A stretch of DNA of 5,016 nt, from contig JAKJAB010000258.1 in NCBI GenBank assembly GCA_022707725.1, forward strand, positions 332 to 5,347, given 5' to 3'. Of the stretch, positions 1 to 5,016 are shown piece after piece. Numbering within the stretch: the stretch's first letter is position 1; each line of letters opens with the position of its first letter. The position numbers and the translations under genes were made by a program. This DNA comes from Chloroflexota bacterium. GTDB taxonomy: Bacteria > Chloroflexota > Anaerolineae > B4-G1 > SLSP01. The notes under the pieces were generated by a model. That model saw nothing but the letters and a program-made list of their open reading frames with translations, made no database searches and was not told the origin of the DNA.

Positions 1-2973
1 CGGGAAGCGCTGCCCGAACTTCGGGCCGAGCACGCGGTTGAGCGGCAACAGCTTGTACTCGACCAGTTCGCCCTCTTCGGCGACGAAGGCGATGTCCTTC
101 ACGTTCAGTTCGTCGGCCAGCAGATCGAGCAACTGGCTCAGCGCCTCACGGCGGCGCGGGTCGGCGGCGATGAGCGCCTGGCGCAGCGGTTGGCGCACCT
201 TCAGGTTGCCCGTCGCGCGCACGGAATGGCCCAACGTCGCGGCCTGGCGCACGGCAGCCATCGCTTCCACCAGCACGCGCTCCCCGGCGTCCAACGGTTC
301 AGCGGTGGGCATCAGGCAGTGGTGGATGCTCTCCGGCGCGTCAGTTTCCGCAGTACGCACAAGATTCTGGTACATCACCTCTGTCATAAACGGCAGCACC
401 GGCGCGAGCAGCTTGGCAAACGTCGTCAACACGGTGTAGAGCGTCTGGTAAGCGGCCTCTTTGTCGGCGTCGGAGCTAACGCTTGCGCCGCGCGCGGCCC
501 AGAAGCGGCGGCGGCTGCGGCGAACGTACCAGTTGCTCAGGTCGTCCAGAAACGCCTCGGCCGGCTGCGCCACTTTGAGCGGGATGTATGTTTCGTAGCC
601 CTCGGTCATTGCAGCAACCGTCTCGCGCAGGCGGGCGATGATCCACTTGTCCAACACGGCAGGCGCAGCAGCCTCCGTCCAAGGAGACCAGAGATTTGGC
701 TGCCCTTCTTCGAATTCGAACGGATTCTCCAGCAATTCGGCGGGCGGCGTCCACTCGTCGATGCGCGCATAGGTAACGAAGAAGGCGTAGGTGTTCCACA
801 GCGGGATGATGAAGCGACGACGTGTTTCATCGGCGCGGTGGTAGCCGAAGAGCAGGTTTTGGTCGAGTGGTTGGTTCATGAAGAGCCAGCGCATCGTGTC
901 CACGCCCATAGTTTCGGCGGCGTCATCGAACCAGATCGCATTGCCCCACGATTTGTGCATCGGACGCCCATCTTCCGCAAAGCAAGTGGAATAGCCATGA
1001 ACCACCTTCGTCGGCGGCATCTGCTCGAAAACGGTGCTCATCGTGATGAGACTGTAGAACCAGTTGCGGAACTGCCCCGGGAACGATTCGCTGATCCATT
1101 CGGCAGGCACCCACTTGGCCCAATACTCGCGGTTGGTGCGATATTGCGTAGTCGAATACGTCACGCTGCCGGCGTCGAGCCACGGATTGCCCACATCGGT
1201 GATGCGCGTCATCACGCCGCCGCACTTGGGACAGACGATCTTGATCGCATCCACATACGGACGGTGCGGCGTGTGCCCCTCGAAGACGTCCCACCCTTCG
1301 ACGGCGCGCGCGCGCAGTTCGTCCTCGTCGCCGAGCACCTCGAAGTGATCACAGTCCTTGTTATCGCACACCCAGATCGGCAGCGCCAGACCCCAGTAGC
1401 GCTTCTTGGAGATCATCCAATCGTGCATGTTGCGCAGCCAGTCCATCTCGCGGGCGTAGCCGAATTCGGGGATCCACTGAATCTGATCCACCACATCCAT
1501 GATCTGGTAGCGCAGACTGCGCGCTTTCTCTTCCGCCGTGACCTCCTCGCGGGGCTTATCGTACAGTTCGCCCATATCGATGAACCATTCATCCACCAGA
1601 CGGAAGACCAGCGGCGTGTCGCAGCGCCAGCAGACGGGATAACGGTGCGTGTAACTGTCCACGCGATAGAGCCTGTCCTTGCCCGTCAGATCGTGGAAAA
1701 TCTGGTGCGCCACTGCGTGAACGTCGCGGCCGGTAAGCCAGCCGAAGCCTTCCAGGAACACGCCGTTTTCGGCCAGCGGGGCGAGCGCGGGCAGACTGTA
1801 GGTTTCGCCTAACTCGAAGTCCTCCGCGCCACAGCCCGGCGCGATGTGAACGATGCCCGTGCCTTCCTCCTCGCCGACCGCATCCCAGGGGATCACACGG
1901 TGGAACGCAGGCACGTTCATCGCCTGCACGGCGGGCAGCTCATCGAAGGGACCGTCGTACTCCCACCCGATCATCTCCGCGCCCTTGAGCCGGCCAAGCA
2001 CCTCGTACTTCCCCTTGATGACGTTGGGCAGTGTGCCCTCAGCCAGGTAGTACGTCCAACCGTCCTGCGCCTGCACCTTCACGTAAGTCAGGTTCGTCCC
2101 CACGGCGGCGGCGACGTTGCTGGTGAGCGTCCACGGCGTCGTCGTCCAGACGAGCAGCGCCTCACGCTCGCGCCCGCGCAACGGGAAGCGAATCACGGGC
2201 GCGTCGTGCGTTAGCTCGCGGTAGCCATCGGTGACAATTTCGTGCTGGCTGATGCCGGTCTCGCAGCGCGGGCACCAGGGCATCACGTCATGGCCCCGGT
2301 AGAGCCAGCCGCGTTCCCACACCTTCTTGATGAACGTCCAGATCGTATAGTTGTTCTCCGTGGCGAAGGTGAAGTACGACCCGCCCAGCTCCGGCGATCC
2401 CAGGCGGCCCACCAGCCGCTCGACGCTGTCGGTGACGGGGCCATCGGGGCCATTCACCGTCATTGCCTGCGCCGGGTTTTCGAGCAACTTATCGGCCATC
2501 GCGCGCAGCGTGTCGGTGTCATTCCAGTCCATCCAGTAACCCAGGCGGATCGATTGCTCGGTCTGCTTGGCAGCCTGGCGCAGCACGCGCGCCTTGCACT
2601 CCAGCACGAACGGCGCGAGGCCATAGGTTTCGATGTCGTGCTTGGATTTGAAGCCCTTCTCCTTCTCCACCTCGACTTCCACCCATAAGCCCTGGCAATC
2701 GAACCCGTTCTGGTAACGCTGCTGGTAACCGCGCATCGCCCAGTAGCGCTGCCAGAGATCCTTATACGCGCGCCCCCAGCCGTGATGGATGCCCATCGGG
2801 TTGTTCGCCGTGATCGGGCCGTCGATGAACGACCAACGCGGCGCGCCCGCGCGCAAAGCGTTCAGCTTTCGAAATGCCTGGGTTGTCTCCCAGAAATCCA
2901 GCATTTCGTGTTCTTGTGCGATGAAATCGATTTGGGTTGGTACTGGTTTGAATTGGCCTGCCAATTTCGACAT
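1..2973 (-). CDS. ileS: isoleucyl-tRNA synthetase, IleRS2-like, C-terminus cut by window edge
   Basis: Cytosolic class Ia synthetase that charges tRNA-Ile with isoleucine using ATP. The frame is open from ATG at 2973 to base 1, giving 991 residues; IleRS2 enzymes run to about 1040-1050, so roughly 50-60 residues are missing. Seen in order: an N-terminal catalytic segment with GIHH at 61-64 where HIGH is expected, followed by RAYKD; Cys pairs C234/C237 and C448/C451; the CP1 editing domain with WTTTPW at 276-281 and GTGIVHIAP at 371-379, followed by D385, the position of the family's editing aspartate; ISKKRYWG at 521-528; further Cys pairs C536/C541 and C581/C584; GQFRNWFYS at 633-641; PMHKSWGN at 671-678 in place of KMSKS; and the tRNA-binding helical domain with LSNWYVRRSRRRFW at 812-825. 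The start is supported by GAGGAG seven bases upstream. An Ile-specific T-box lies upstream but is separated by an opposing gene pair. Identity is very secure; the IleRS2 subtype is inferred from the editing-domain and motif pattern. Confidence 0.97.
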   Translation of the reverse strand, partial: MSKLAGQFKPVPTQIDFIAQEHEMLDFWETTQAFRKLNALRAGAPRWSFIDGPITANNPMGIHHGWGRAYKDLWQRYWAMRGYQQRYQNGFDCQGLWVEVEVEKEKGFKSKHDIETYGLAPFVLECKARVLRQAAKQTEQSIRLGYWMDWNDTDTLRAMADKLLENPAQAMTVNGPDGPVTDSVERLVGRLGSPELGGSYFTFATENNYTIWTFIKKVWERGWLYRGHDVMPWCPRCETGISQHEIVTDGYRELTHDAPVIRFPLRGREREALLVWTTTPWTLTSNVAAAVGTNLTYVKVQAQDGWTYYLAEGTLPNVIKGKYEVLGRLKGAEMIGWEYDGPFDELPAVQAMNVPAFHRVIPWDAVGEEEGTGIVHIAPGCGAEDFELGETYSLPALAPLAENGVFLEGFGWLTGRDVHAVAHQIFHDLTGKDRLYRVDSYTHRYPVCWRCDTPLVFRLVDEWFIDMGELYDKPREEVTAEEKARSLRYQIMDVVDQIQWIPEFGYAREMDWLRNMHDWMISKKRYWGLALPIWVCDNKDCDHFEVLGDEDELRARAVEGWDVFEGHTPHRPYVDAIKIVCPKCGGVMTRITDVGNPWLDAGSVTYSTTQYRTNREYWAKWVPAEWISESFPGQFRNWFYSLITMSTVFEQMPPTKVVHGYSTCFAEDGRPMHKSWGNAIWFDDAAETMGVDTMRWLFMNQPLDQNLLFGYHRADETRRRFIIPLWNTYAFFVTYARIDEWTPPAELLENPFEFEEGQPNLWSPWTEAAAPAVLDKWIIARLRETVAAMTEGYETYIPLKVAQPAEAFLDDLSNWYVRRSRRRFWAARGASVSSDADKEAAYQTLYTVLTTFAKLLAPVLPFMTEVMYQNLVRTAETDAPESIHHCLMPTAEPLDAGERVLVEAMAAVRQAATLGHSVRATGNLKVRQPLRQALIAADPRRREALSQLLDLLADELNVKDIAFVAEEGELVEYKLLPLNRVLGPKFGQRFP

Positions 2974-2980
2974 GATTTTT

Positions 2981-2986
2981 CTCCTC
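2981..2986 (-). promoter_or_regulatory. ribosome binding site of ileS
   Basis: GAGGAG on the minus strand with a seven-base spacer (AAAAATC) before the ileS ATG at 2973. It fixes the start of ileS. No convincing -35/-10 pair for ileS is visible between here and 3130 on the minus strand. Confidence 0.8.
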
Positions 2987-2991
2987 AGCCG

Positions 2992-3000
2992 TGATATAAT
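2992..3000 (+). promoter_or_regulatory. extended -10 promoter of the toxin-antitoxin pair
   Basis: TGATATAAT is a perfect extended -10 (TGn plus TATAAT at 2995-3000). The -35 position at 17-bp spacing (ATGATT, 2972-2977) is poor, as is usual for extended -10 promoters. Transcription would start near 3007, about 30 bases before the antitoxin ATG. The element lies within the 5' leader of ileS, and a bound polymerase would cover the ileS start codon. Confidence 0.65.
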
Positions 3001-3007
3001 CAATGAT
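2992..3007. promoter_or_regulatory. candidate operator: overlapping TGAT/ATCA inverted repeats
   Basis: TGAT-ATA-ATCA (2992-3002) is an inverted repeat lying exactly on the extended -10. ATCA-A-TGAT (2999-3007) overlaps it and reaches the predicted transcription start. TA operons are commonly autorepressed at palindromes overlapping their promoter, so this is a plausible binding site. The half-sites are only four bases and AT-rich, so chance is possible. Confidence 0.3.
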
Positions 3008-3025
3008 AAGAACAAAACCTCGTTC

Positions 3026-3032
3026 AGGAGGT
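3026..3032 (+). promoter_or_regulatory. strong ribosome binding site of the antitoxin gene
   Basis: AGGAGGT is a full Shine-Dalgarno match, four bases before ATG 3037. It decides the antitoxin start and contrasts with the toxin gene, which has no comparable site. Confidence 0.85.
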
Positions 3033-3036
3033 AACA

Positions 3037-3321
3037 ATGACCGTTTCTATCAATACAATTGCGCAACAACTGCGTCTTTCACCAGAAGAGCTTATCCAAC
3101 GCAGCCTGGCTTCATTCTTGGACCGCGAAAAACGCACCGTTCAAATGGATATCGCCGATTTACAGGACCGCTACGGCGCACGTTCCTCTGCGGCTTTACG
3201 CACCCGCATCGAACGCGGCGAGATCTACAGTCACCCGGCTTGGGAAGAAGCGATAGAATGGGAACAGTTGGAAGCCTATCTCGATCATTTACAATCGCTT
3301 GTGGATGCGCTTGAGCAATGA
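3037..3321 (+). CDS. antitoxin-like protein, partner of a TumE/DUF6516-family toxin
   Basis: A 94-residue, acidic, probably all-helical protein without signal peptide or membrane segment. The pattern is SLASFLDREKR (23-33), DLQDRYGARS (41-50), RIERGEI (57-63) and HPAWEEAIEWEQLEAYL (66-82). This order (a SLxxFLxxK helix, a RYGxxS turn, an ExxxxxGEI helix, then HPAWEDxIEWE) is what I associate with small antitoxins encoded just upstream of DUF6516/TumE toxins; that is recall, not a search. It would neutralise the toxin by direct binding and may help repress its own promoter, although no classical HTH or ribbon-helix-helix is evident. A strong AGGAGGT precedes the ATG, and the stop overlaps the next start as ATGA, so the two are translationally coupled. 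The base composition is visibly less GC-rich than ileS, fitting acquisition. The coding call is firm, the antitoxin role probable. Confidence 0.8.
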   Translation: MTVSINTIAQQLRLSPEELIQRSLASFLDREKRTVQMDIADLQDRYGARSSAALRTRIERGEIYSHPAWEEAIEWEQLEAYLDHLQSLVDALEQ

Positions 3322-3692
3322 TGATGTATGAAACATTGACGCATATCGCACTCACCGAGTTCAACGATATCGTCACTCACCATCAACTCATTTACCGCCG
3401 CGCCGCCATTCCCCTGAAACTACGCCTTTTCATCCGGGACGAAACGTTCGTTGATGTCTGGTTCAGTCCTAATCTATTGCGCTATTCCTATCATTGGGAA
3501 CAACGCGCCGCGCGGGGATTACTCCACCGTCACGACAACGCCCCAGATCATCCCCATATACCAACGTTTCCCAAACATTTCCACAACGGTACAGAAGATG
3601 CGATTGAACCTAGCTCAATCTCCGCCGATCCCGAAACGGCATTGCGTGAATTTCTTCGATTTGTAAGGTCGCAACTGAATATCTCAAGCTAA
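3318..3692 (+). CDS. toxin-like protein, TumE/DUF6516 family
   Basis: A 124-residue soluble protein. A beta-strand block LKLRLFIRDETFVDVWFS (33-50) leads to YSYHW (56-60), then the His/Pro-rich stretch RHDNAPDHPHIPTFPKHFH (71-89) and EPSS (97-100), ending in a helix (ALREFLRFV). The series LRLR-x-DGSFLDV, YSYHW, RxDNAPHHP-x-x-xFPxHxH and EPS is the signature I recall for DUF6516, now named TumE toxin. The conserved His and Asp residues of 71-89 are the natural candidates for an active site, but the activity is unknown to me. Its ATG overlaps the antitoxin stop (ATGA); ATGs at 3321 and 3324 are alternatives. It has no strong ribosome binding site, so translation should depend on coupling, keeping toxin below antitoxin. 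The TAA at 3690-3692 abuts the T-box terminator of the opposite strand. Confidence 0.78.
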   Translation: MMMYETLTHIALTEFNDIVTHHQLIYRRAAIPLKLRLFIRDETFVDVWFSPNLLRYSYHWEQRAARGLLHRHDNAPDHPHIPTFPKHFHNGTEDAIEPSSISADPETALREFLRFVRSQLNISS

Positions 3693-3734
3693 ATAACAAA
3701 CACGCCCCCATCCCCCACAGGGACGGGAGCGTGT
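3690..3734 (-). terminator. intrinsic terminator of the T-box leader, possibly also serving the plus strand
   Basis: On the minus strand ACACGCUCCCGUCCC and GGGAUGGGGGCGUGU form an uninterrupted 15-bp stem (two G-U pairs) with a five-base UGUGG loop at 3700-3734, followed by UUGUUAUUU. Part of the 5' arm is shared with the antiterminator. Read on the plus strand the same hairpin is followed by CTCTTTT (3735-3741), so it may also end the toxin-antitoxin transcript, whose last stop codon (3690-3692) lies just before it. Confidence 0.93.
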
Positions 3735-3746
3735 CTCTTTTGCTCT

Positions 3747-3760
3747 CGCGGTACCACCCT
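3747..3760 (-). promoter_or_regulatory. T-box sequence / antiterminator bulge
   Basis: AGGGUGGUACCGCG is an essentially consensus T-box. The bulge UGGU would pair with ACCA, meaning a tRNA with discriminator base A, as expected for tRNA-Ile. In the antiterminator the CAGGG arm pairs with CCCUG (3722-3718), which otherwise forms part of the terminator stem, so the two structures are mutually exclusive. Confidence 0.95.
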
Positions 3761-3894
3761 GATTGTTCTCCAATGAGAACCCCTCACTCGACGGCTATCA
3801 CCGTCGTGCATTTGATAACGAGGCGCTACCCCGGCTCGGTCTACTCGACTGGGAATTGGTAATCCCTATTTCCGATCTTTCGGCGAGCGGCTCC

Positions 3895-3978
3895 GGAGGG
3901 ATTTTCGGCGCCGGCTCTTGCACTCGGCTCGCACTTCCCCGAATTCGCTGAAGCGGCTTCCTGCGCGTACTCGTCTCC
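3895..3978 (-). promoter_or_regulatory. T-box Stem I with AUC specifier
   Basis: The 5' strand GGAG-ACGAGUAC-GCGC (3978-3963) faces the 3' strand GCGC-CGAAA-AUC-C-CUCC: GGAG pairs with CUCC and GCGC with GCGC. Between them lies a specifier loop with the standard AGUA on one side and GAAA-NNN on the other. The specifier triplet at 3902-3900 is AUC, an isoleucine codon read by the GAU anticodon. The distal arm closes with CGCUUC/GAAGUG. The alignment follows the B. subtilis glyQS leader layout from memory. Confidence 0.88.
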
Positions 3979-3998
3979 ATCAACACCTTTGTAACGAA

Positions 3999-4026
3999 AT
4001 TATGCCATAAGCACAATAGTTGTCAA
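3999..4026 (-). promoter_or_regulatory. sigma-A-type promoter of the T-box leader
   Basis: On the minus strand TTGACA (4026-4021, perfect -35), a 16-bp spacer and CATAAT (4004-3999, five of six matches to the -10). The start would be near 3992, shortly before the 5' strand of Stem I. Confidence 0.82.
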
Positions 4027-4137
4027 GCCAACAAAAGCTCGCAGCTATAAGTCTAGCCCGTAGGGCTTTGCTCTTTTCGCCTGGCCTCTTCAGTCCCAGG
4101 GCGCATAGGCTAAATCCTCAAATCCCAAATCTGCGGT
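4027..4137. other. intergenic gap with a weak hairpin
   Basis: No gene is visible. AGCCC-GTA-GGGCT (4055-4067) is a five-bp plus-strand hairpin followed by TTGCTCTTTT, a weak terminator shape at best. TATGAT at 4137-4142 resembles a -10 for the downstream lipoprotein gene, but its -35 is poor. Confidence 0.3.
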
Positions 4138-4149
4138 ATGATTGCGGTT

Positions 4150-4998
4150 ATGATGAAAAAATGGCTCGCGATAATTCTATTCGTCGGATTGTTGCTCACG
4201 CTGGCGTGTAACGCGCCGATCTTCACCCCCTGGCCGACGCCAACGCCCACTAACACGCCAACGCCCACAGCGACACCCACCCCCGTCATCCCACCCACAG
4301 CGACGCCGCTCCCGGCAGATACCGGCTGGCAGACCGTCCAACCAGGGATCGAAATCCGTAGTCTCGACGTCGCCGTCGGGACCAGCGTGGAGCGCGTGAC
4401 CGTCACCCGCCTCGACCCGACCGCCGTGATGTTCCACGTGCTGTACGCGCCGGGCGCGCCGGCGTTGGTGAGCGCGTGGGCGCAGCAAACCGGCGCGGCT
4501 CTCGTGATAAACGGAGGCTACTTCACGGAGGAGCAAATCGTCACCGGGTTGACGATCAGCAACCGCGAACGCTTCGGAACGCCCTACGGCGATTTCGCAG
4601 GGATGTTCGCGGTGACGGAGAGGGGCGAGGTGAGCGTGCGTTGGCTGCGCGCCTGGCCCTACGATTCGCAGGAAAACCTCCGCGAAGCTGTGCAGTGTTT
4701 TCCGGTGCTCGTCAAACCGGGCGGCGTGATGGGGTTTCCCGCCGACGCCGATGACGGTCGCATCGCGCGGCGCACGGTGGTCGCACAAGACAACAATGGA
4801 CGCATCTTGATGCTGATCGCGCCGCGCGGGTTCTTCAGCCTGCACACGCTGGCAACGTGGCTGGCGGCGTCCGATTTGGACGTGGACGTTGCCCTGAACC
4901 TCGACGGCGGCGCGTCGTCGGGGCTGTGGGCGCCCAACGCGGCGCAGATTGATTCGTTGATAGGGGTGCCGGTGGTCATCGCGGTGACGTCACGGTGA
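4150..4998 (+). CDS. lipoprotein with phosphodiester glycosidase (NAGPA-like) domain
   Basis: 282 residues from ATG 4150. MMKKW plus a hydrophobic stretch (5-18) ending LTLAC at 16-20 forms a lipoprotein-type signal with C20 as the lipidated residue; Thr at -3 and Leu at -2 make the lipobox imperfect. A Thr/Pro-rich linker (26-55) separates the anchor from a globular domain outside the membrane. That domain carries NGGYF (121-125), RRTV (207-210) and NLDGGASSG (250-258), ending VPVVIAV. These match the family of human N-acetylglucosamine-1-phosphodiester alpha-N-acetylglucosaminidase, which removes a sugar from a phosphodiester; in bacteria cell-wall or exopolysaccharide substrates are proposed, and the substrate here is unknown. 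In-frame ATGs at 4138 and 4153 are alternatives; none has a clear Shine-Dalgarno, and 4150 gives the most typical signal peptide. The gene appears monocistronic and divergent from the T-box promoter. Confidence 0.88.
   Translation: MMKKWLAIILFVGLLLTLACNAPIFTPWPTPTPTNTPTPTATPTPVIPPTATPLPADTGWQTVQPGIEIRSLDVAVGTSVERVTVTRLDPTAVMFHVLYAPGAPALVSAWAQQTGAALVINGGYFTEEQIVTGLTISNRERFGTPYGDFAGMFAVTERGEVSVRWLRAWPYDSQENLREAVQCFPVLVKPGGVMGFPADADDGRIARRTVVAQDNNGRILMLIAPRGFFSLHTLATWLAASDLDVDVALNLDGGASSGLWAPNAAQIDSLIGVPVVIAVTSR
4225..4314 (+). repeat. Thr/Pro-rich linker repeat within the lipoprotein gene
   Basis: The linker is built from TP, TPT and TAT units. At the DNA level ACGCCAACGCCCAC occurs exactly at 4237-4250 and again at 4255-4268, six codons apart, and shorter ACGCC/ACACCC variants follow. 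Such in-frame repeats can change length by slippage without breaking the frame. The linker probably holds the catalytic domain away from the membrane. Confidence 0.75.
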
Positions 4999-5016
4999 GC
5001 GCCGTCAGCGGCAACG

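Larger units (their letters stand above)
3690..3992 (-). promoter_or_regulatory. T-box riboswitch leader specific for tRNA-Ile
   Basis: A transcriptional T-box that senses uncharged tRNA-Ile; tRNA binding favours the antiterminator and lets polymerase continue. Reading the minus strand from a start near 3992: Stem I with its specifier loop (3978-3895), hairpins in the linker (for example GACGG/CCGTC at 3790-3805, and GGTAGC paired with GTTATC, a stem that includes G-U pairs), Stem III (GTTCTC/GAGAAC, 3764-3779), the T-box sequence (3747-3760) and the intrinsic terminator (3700-3734 plus U-tract). The leader of about 300 nt is normal for this class. The expected target is ileS, the only gene downstream on this strand, but about 0.7 kb holding two opposing genes intervenes. 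No other minus-strand open frame in the gap looks like a real gene. Confidence 0.95.

Noticed and set aside
190..1812. A 540-codon open frame on the plus strand
   Set aside because: It is codon-for-codon antiparallel to ileS. The frame stays open because ileS there avoids TTA, CTA and TCA codons, as GC-rich genes do. The translation shows no recognisable domain, while the ileS strand matches IleRS motifs throughout.
3092..3376. Minus-strand 94-codon frame between the T-box and ileS, considered as the real T-box target
   Set aside because: It runs antisense to the antitoxin gene, has a Cys/Arg-rich low-quality composition and no Shine-Dalgarno. The AUC specifier points to ileS.
3011..3700. 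AACAAA at 3011-3016 and 3695-3700, considered as a target-site duplication flanking an inserted TA pair
   Set aside because: Six AT-rich bases with differing flanks are expected by chance; there are no terminal inverted repeats or transposase, so it does not support a specific insertion mechanism.
3763..4016. Short open frames on both strands across 3763-4016
   Set aside because: They fall inside the T-box leader, whose structured elements explain the sequence; there is no ribosome binding site or recognisable protein.
4225..4314. The repeated ACGCC-rich stretch, considered as a CRISPR or minisatellite element
   Set aside because: It is in frame and encodes a Thr/Pro linker; there are no regularly spaced repeats with unique spacers.
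4177..4845. Minus-strand 222-codon frame
   Set aside because: It is antisense to the phosphodiester glycosidase gene, with Arg/His/Gly-rich composition typical of a GC-rich shadow and no family motif.

Overview
This window looks like the chromosome of a GC-rich bacterium, most plausibly a Chloroflexota member. The reasons are an IleRS2-type isoleucyl-tRNA synthetase with an unusual signature motif, a canonical transcription-attenuating T-box, and a lipoprotein with a long Thr/Pro linker of the kind common in that phylum. The phylum assignment is inference; no rRNA or other marker is present.

Layout. Bases 1-2973 (minus strand) carry ileS, open from its ATG to the window edge: 991 codons are visible and the C-terminal end is missing. 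Bases 3037-3692 (plus strand) hold a tightly overlapping two-gene toxin-antitoxin-like pair, a RYGxxS...HPAWEExIEWE antitoxin followed by a TumE/DUF6516-like toxin. They are driven by an extended -10 promoter inside the short ileS leader. Bases 3690-3992 (minus strand) hold a T-box leader: Stem I with an AUC (isoleucine) specifier, Stem III, the AGGGUGGUACCGCG T-box sequence and a 15-bp intrinsic terminator. Its sigma-A-type promoter lies at 3999-4026. Bases 4027-4137 are a short gap with nothing convincing beyond a weak hairpin. Bases 4150-4998 (plus strand) encode a lipoprotein with a phosphodiester glycosidase (NAGPA-like) domain. The last 18 bases show nothing.

How the parts relate. The T-box specifier and the tRNA acceptor-binding bulge both fit tRNA-Ile, and the only minus-strand gene downstream is ileS, so the leader should regulate ileS. 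However, about 0.7 kb containing the oppositely oriented TA pair lies between the T-box terminator and the ileS start. Read-through that turns on ileS during isoleucine shortage would therefore also produce RNA antisense to the whole TA operon, and the toxin stop codon sits in the T-box terminator's U-tract. This nested arrangement is the most interesting feature of the window. The second is that IleRS has GIHH in place of HIGH and PMHKS in place of KMSKS.
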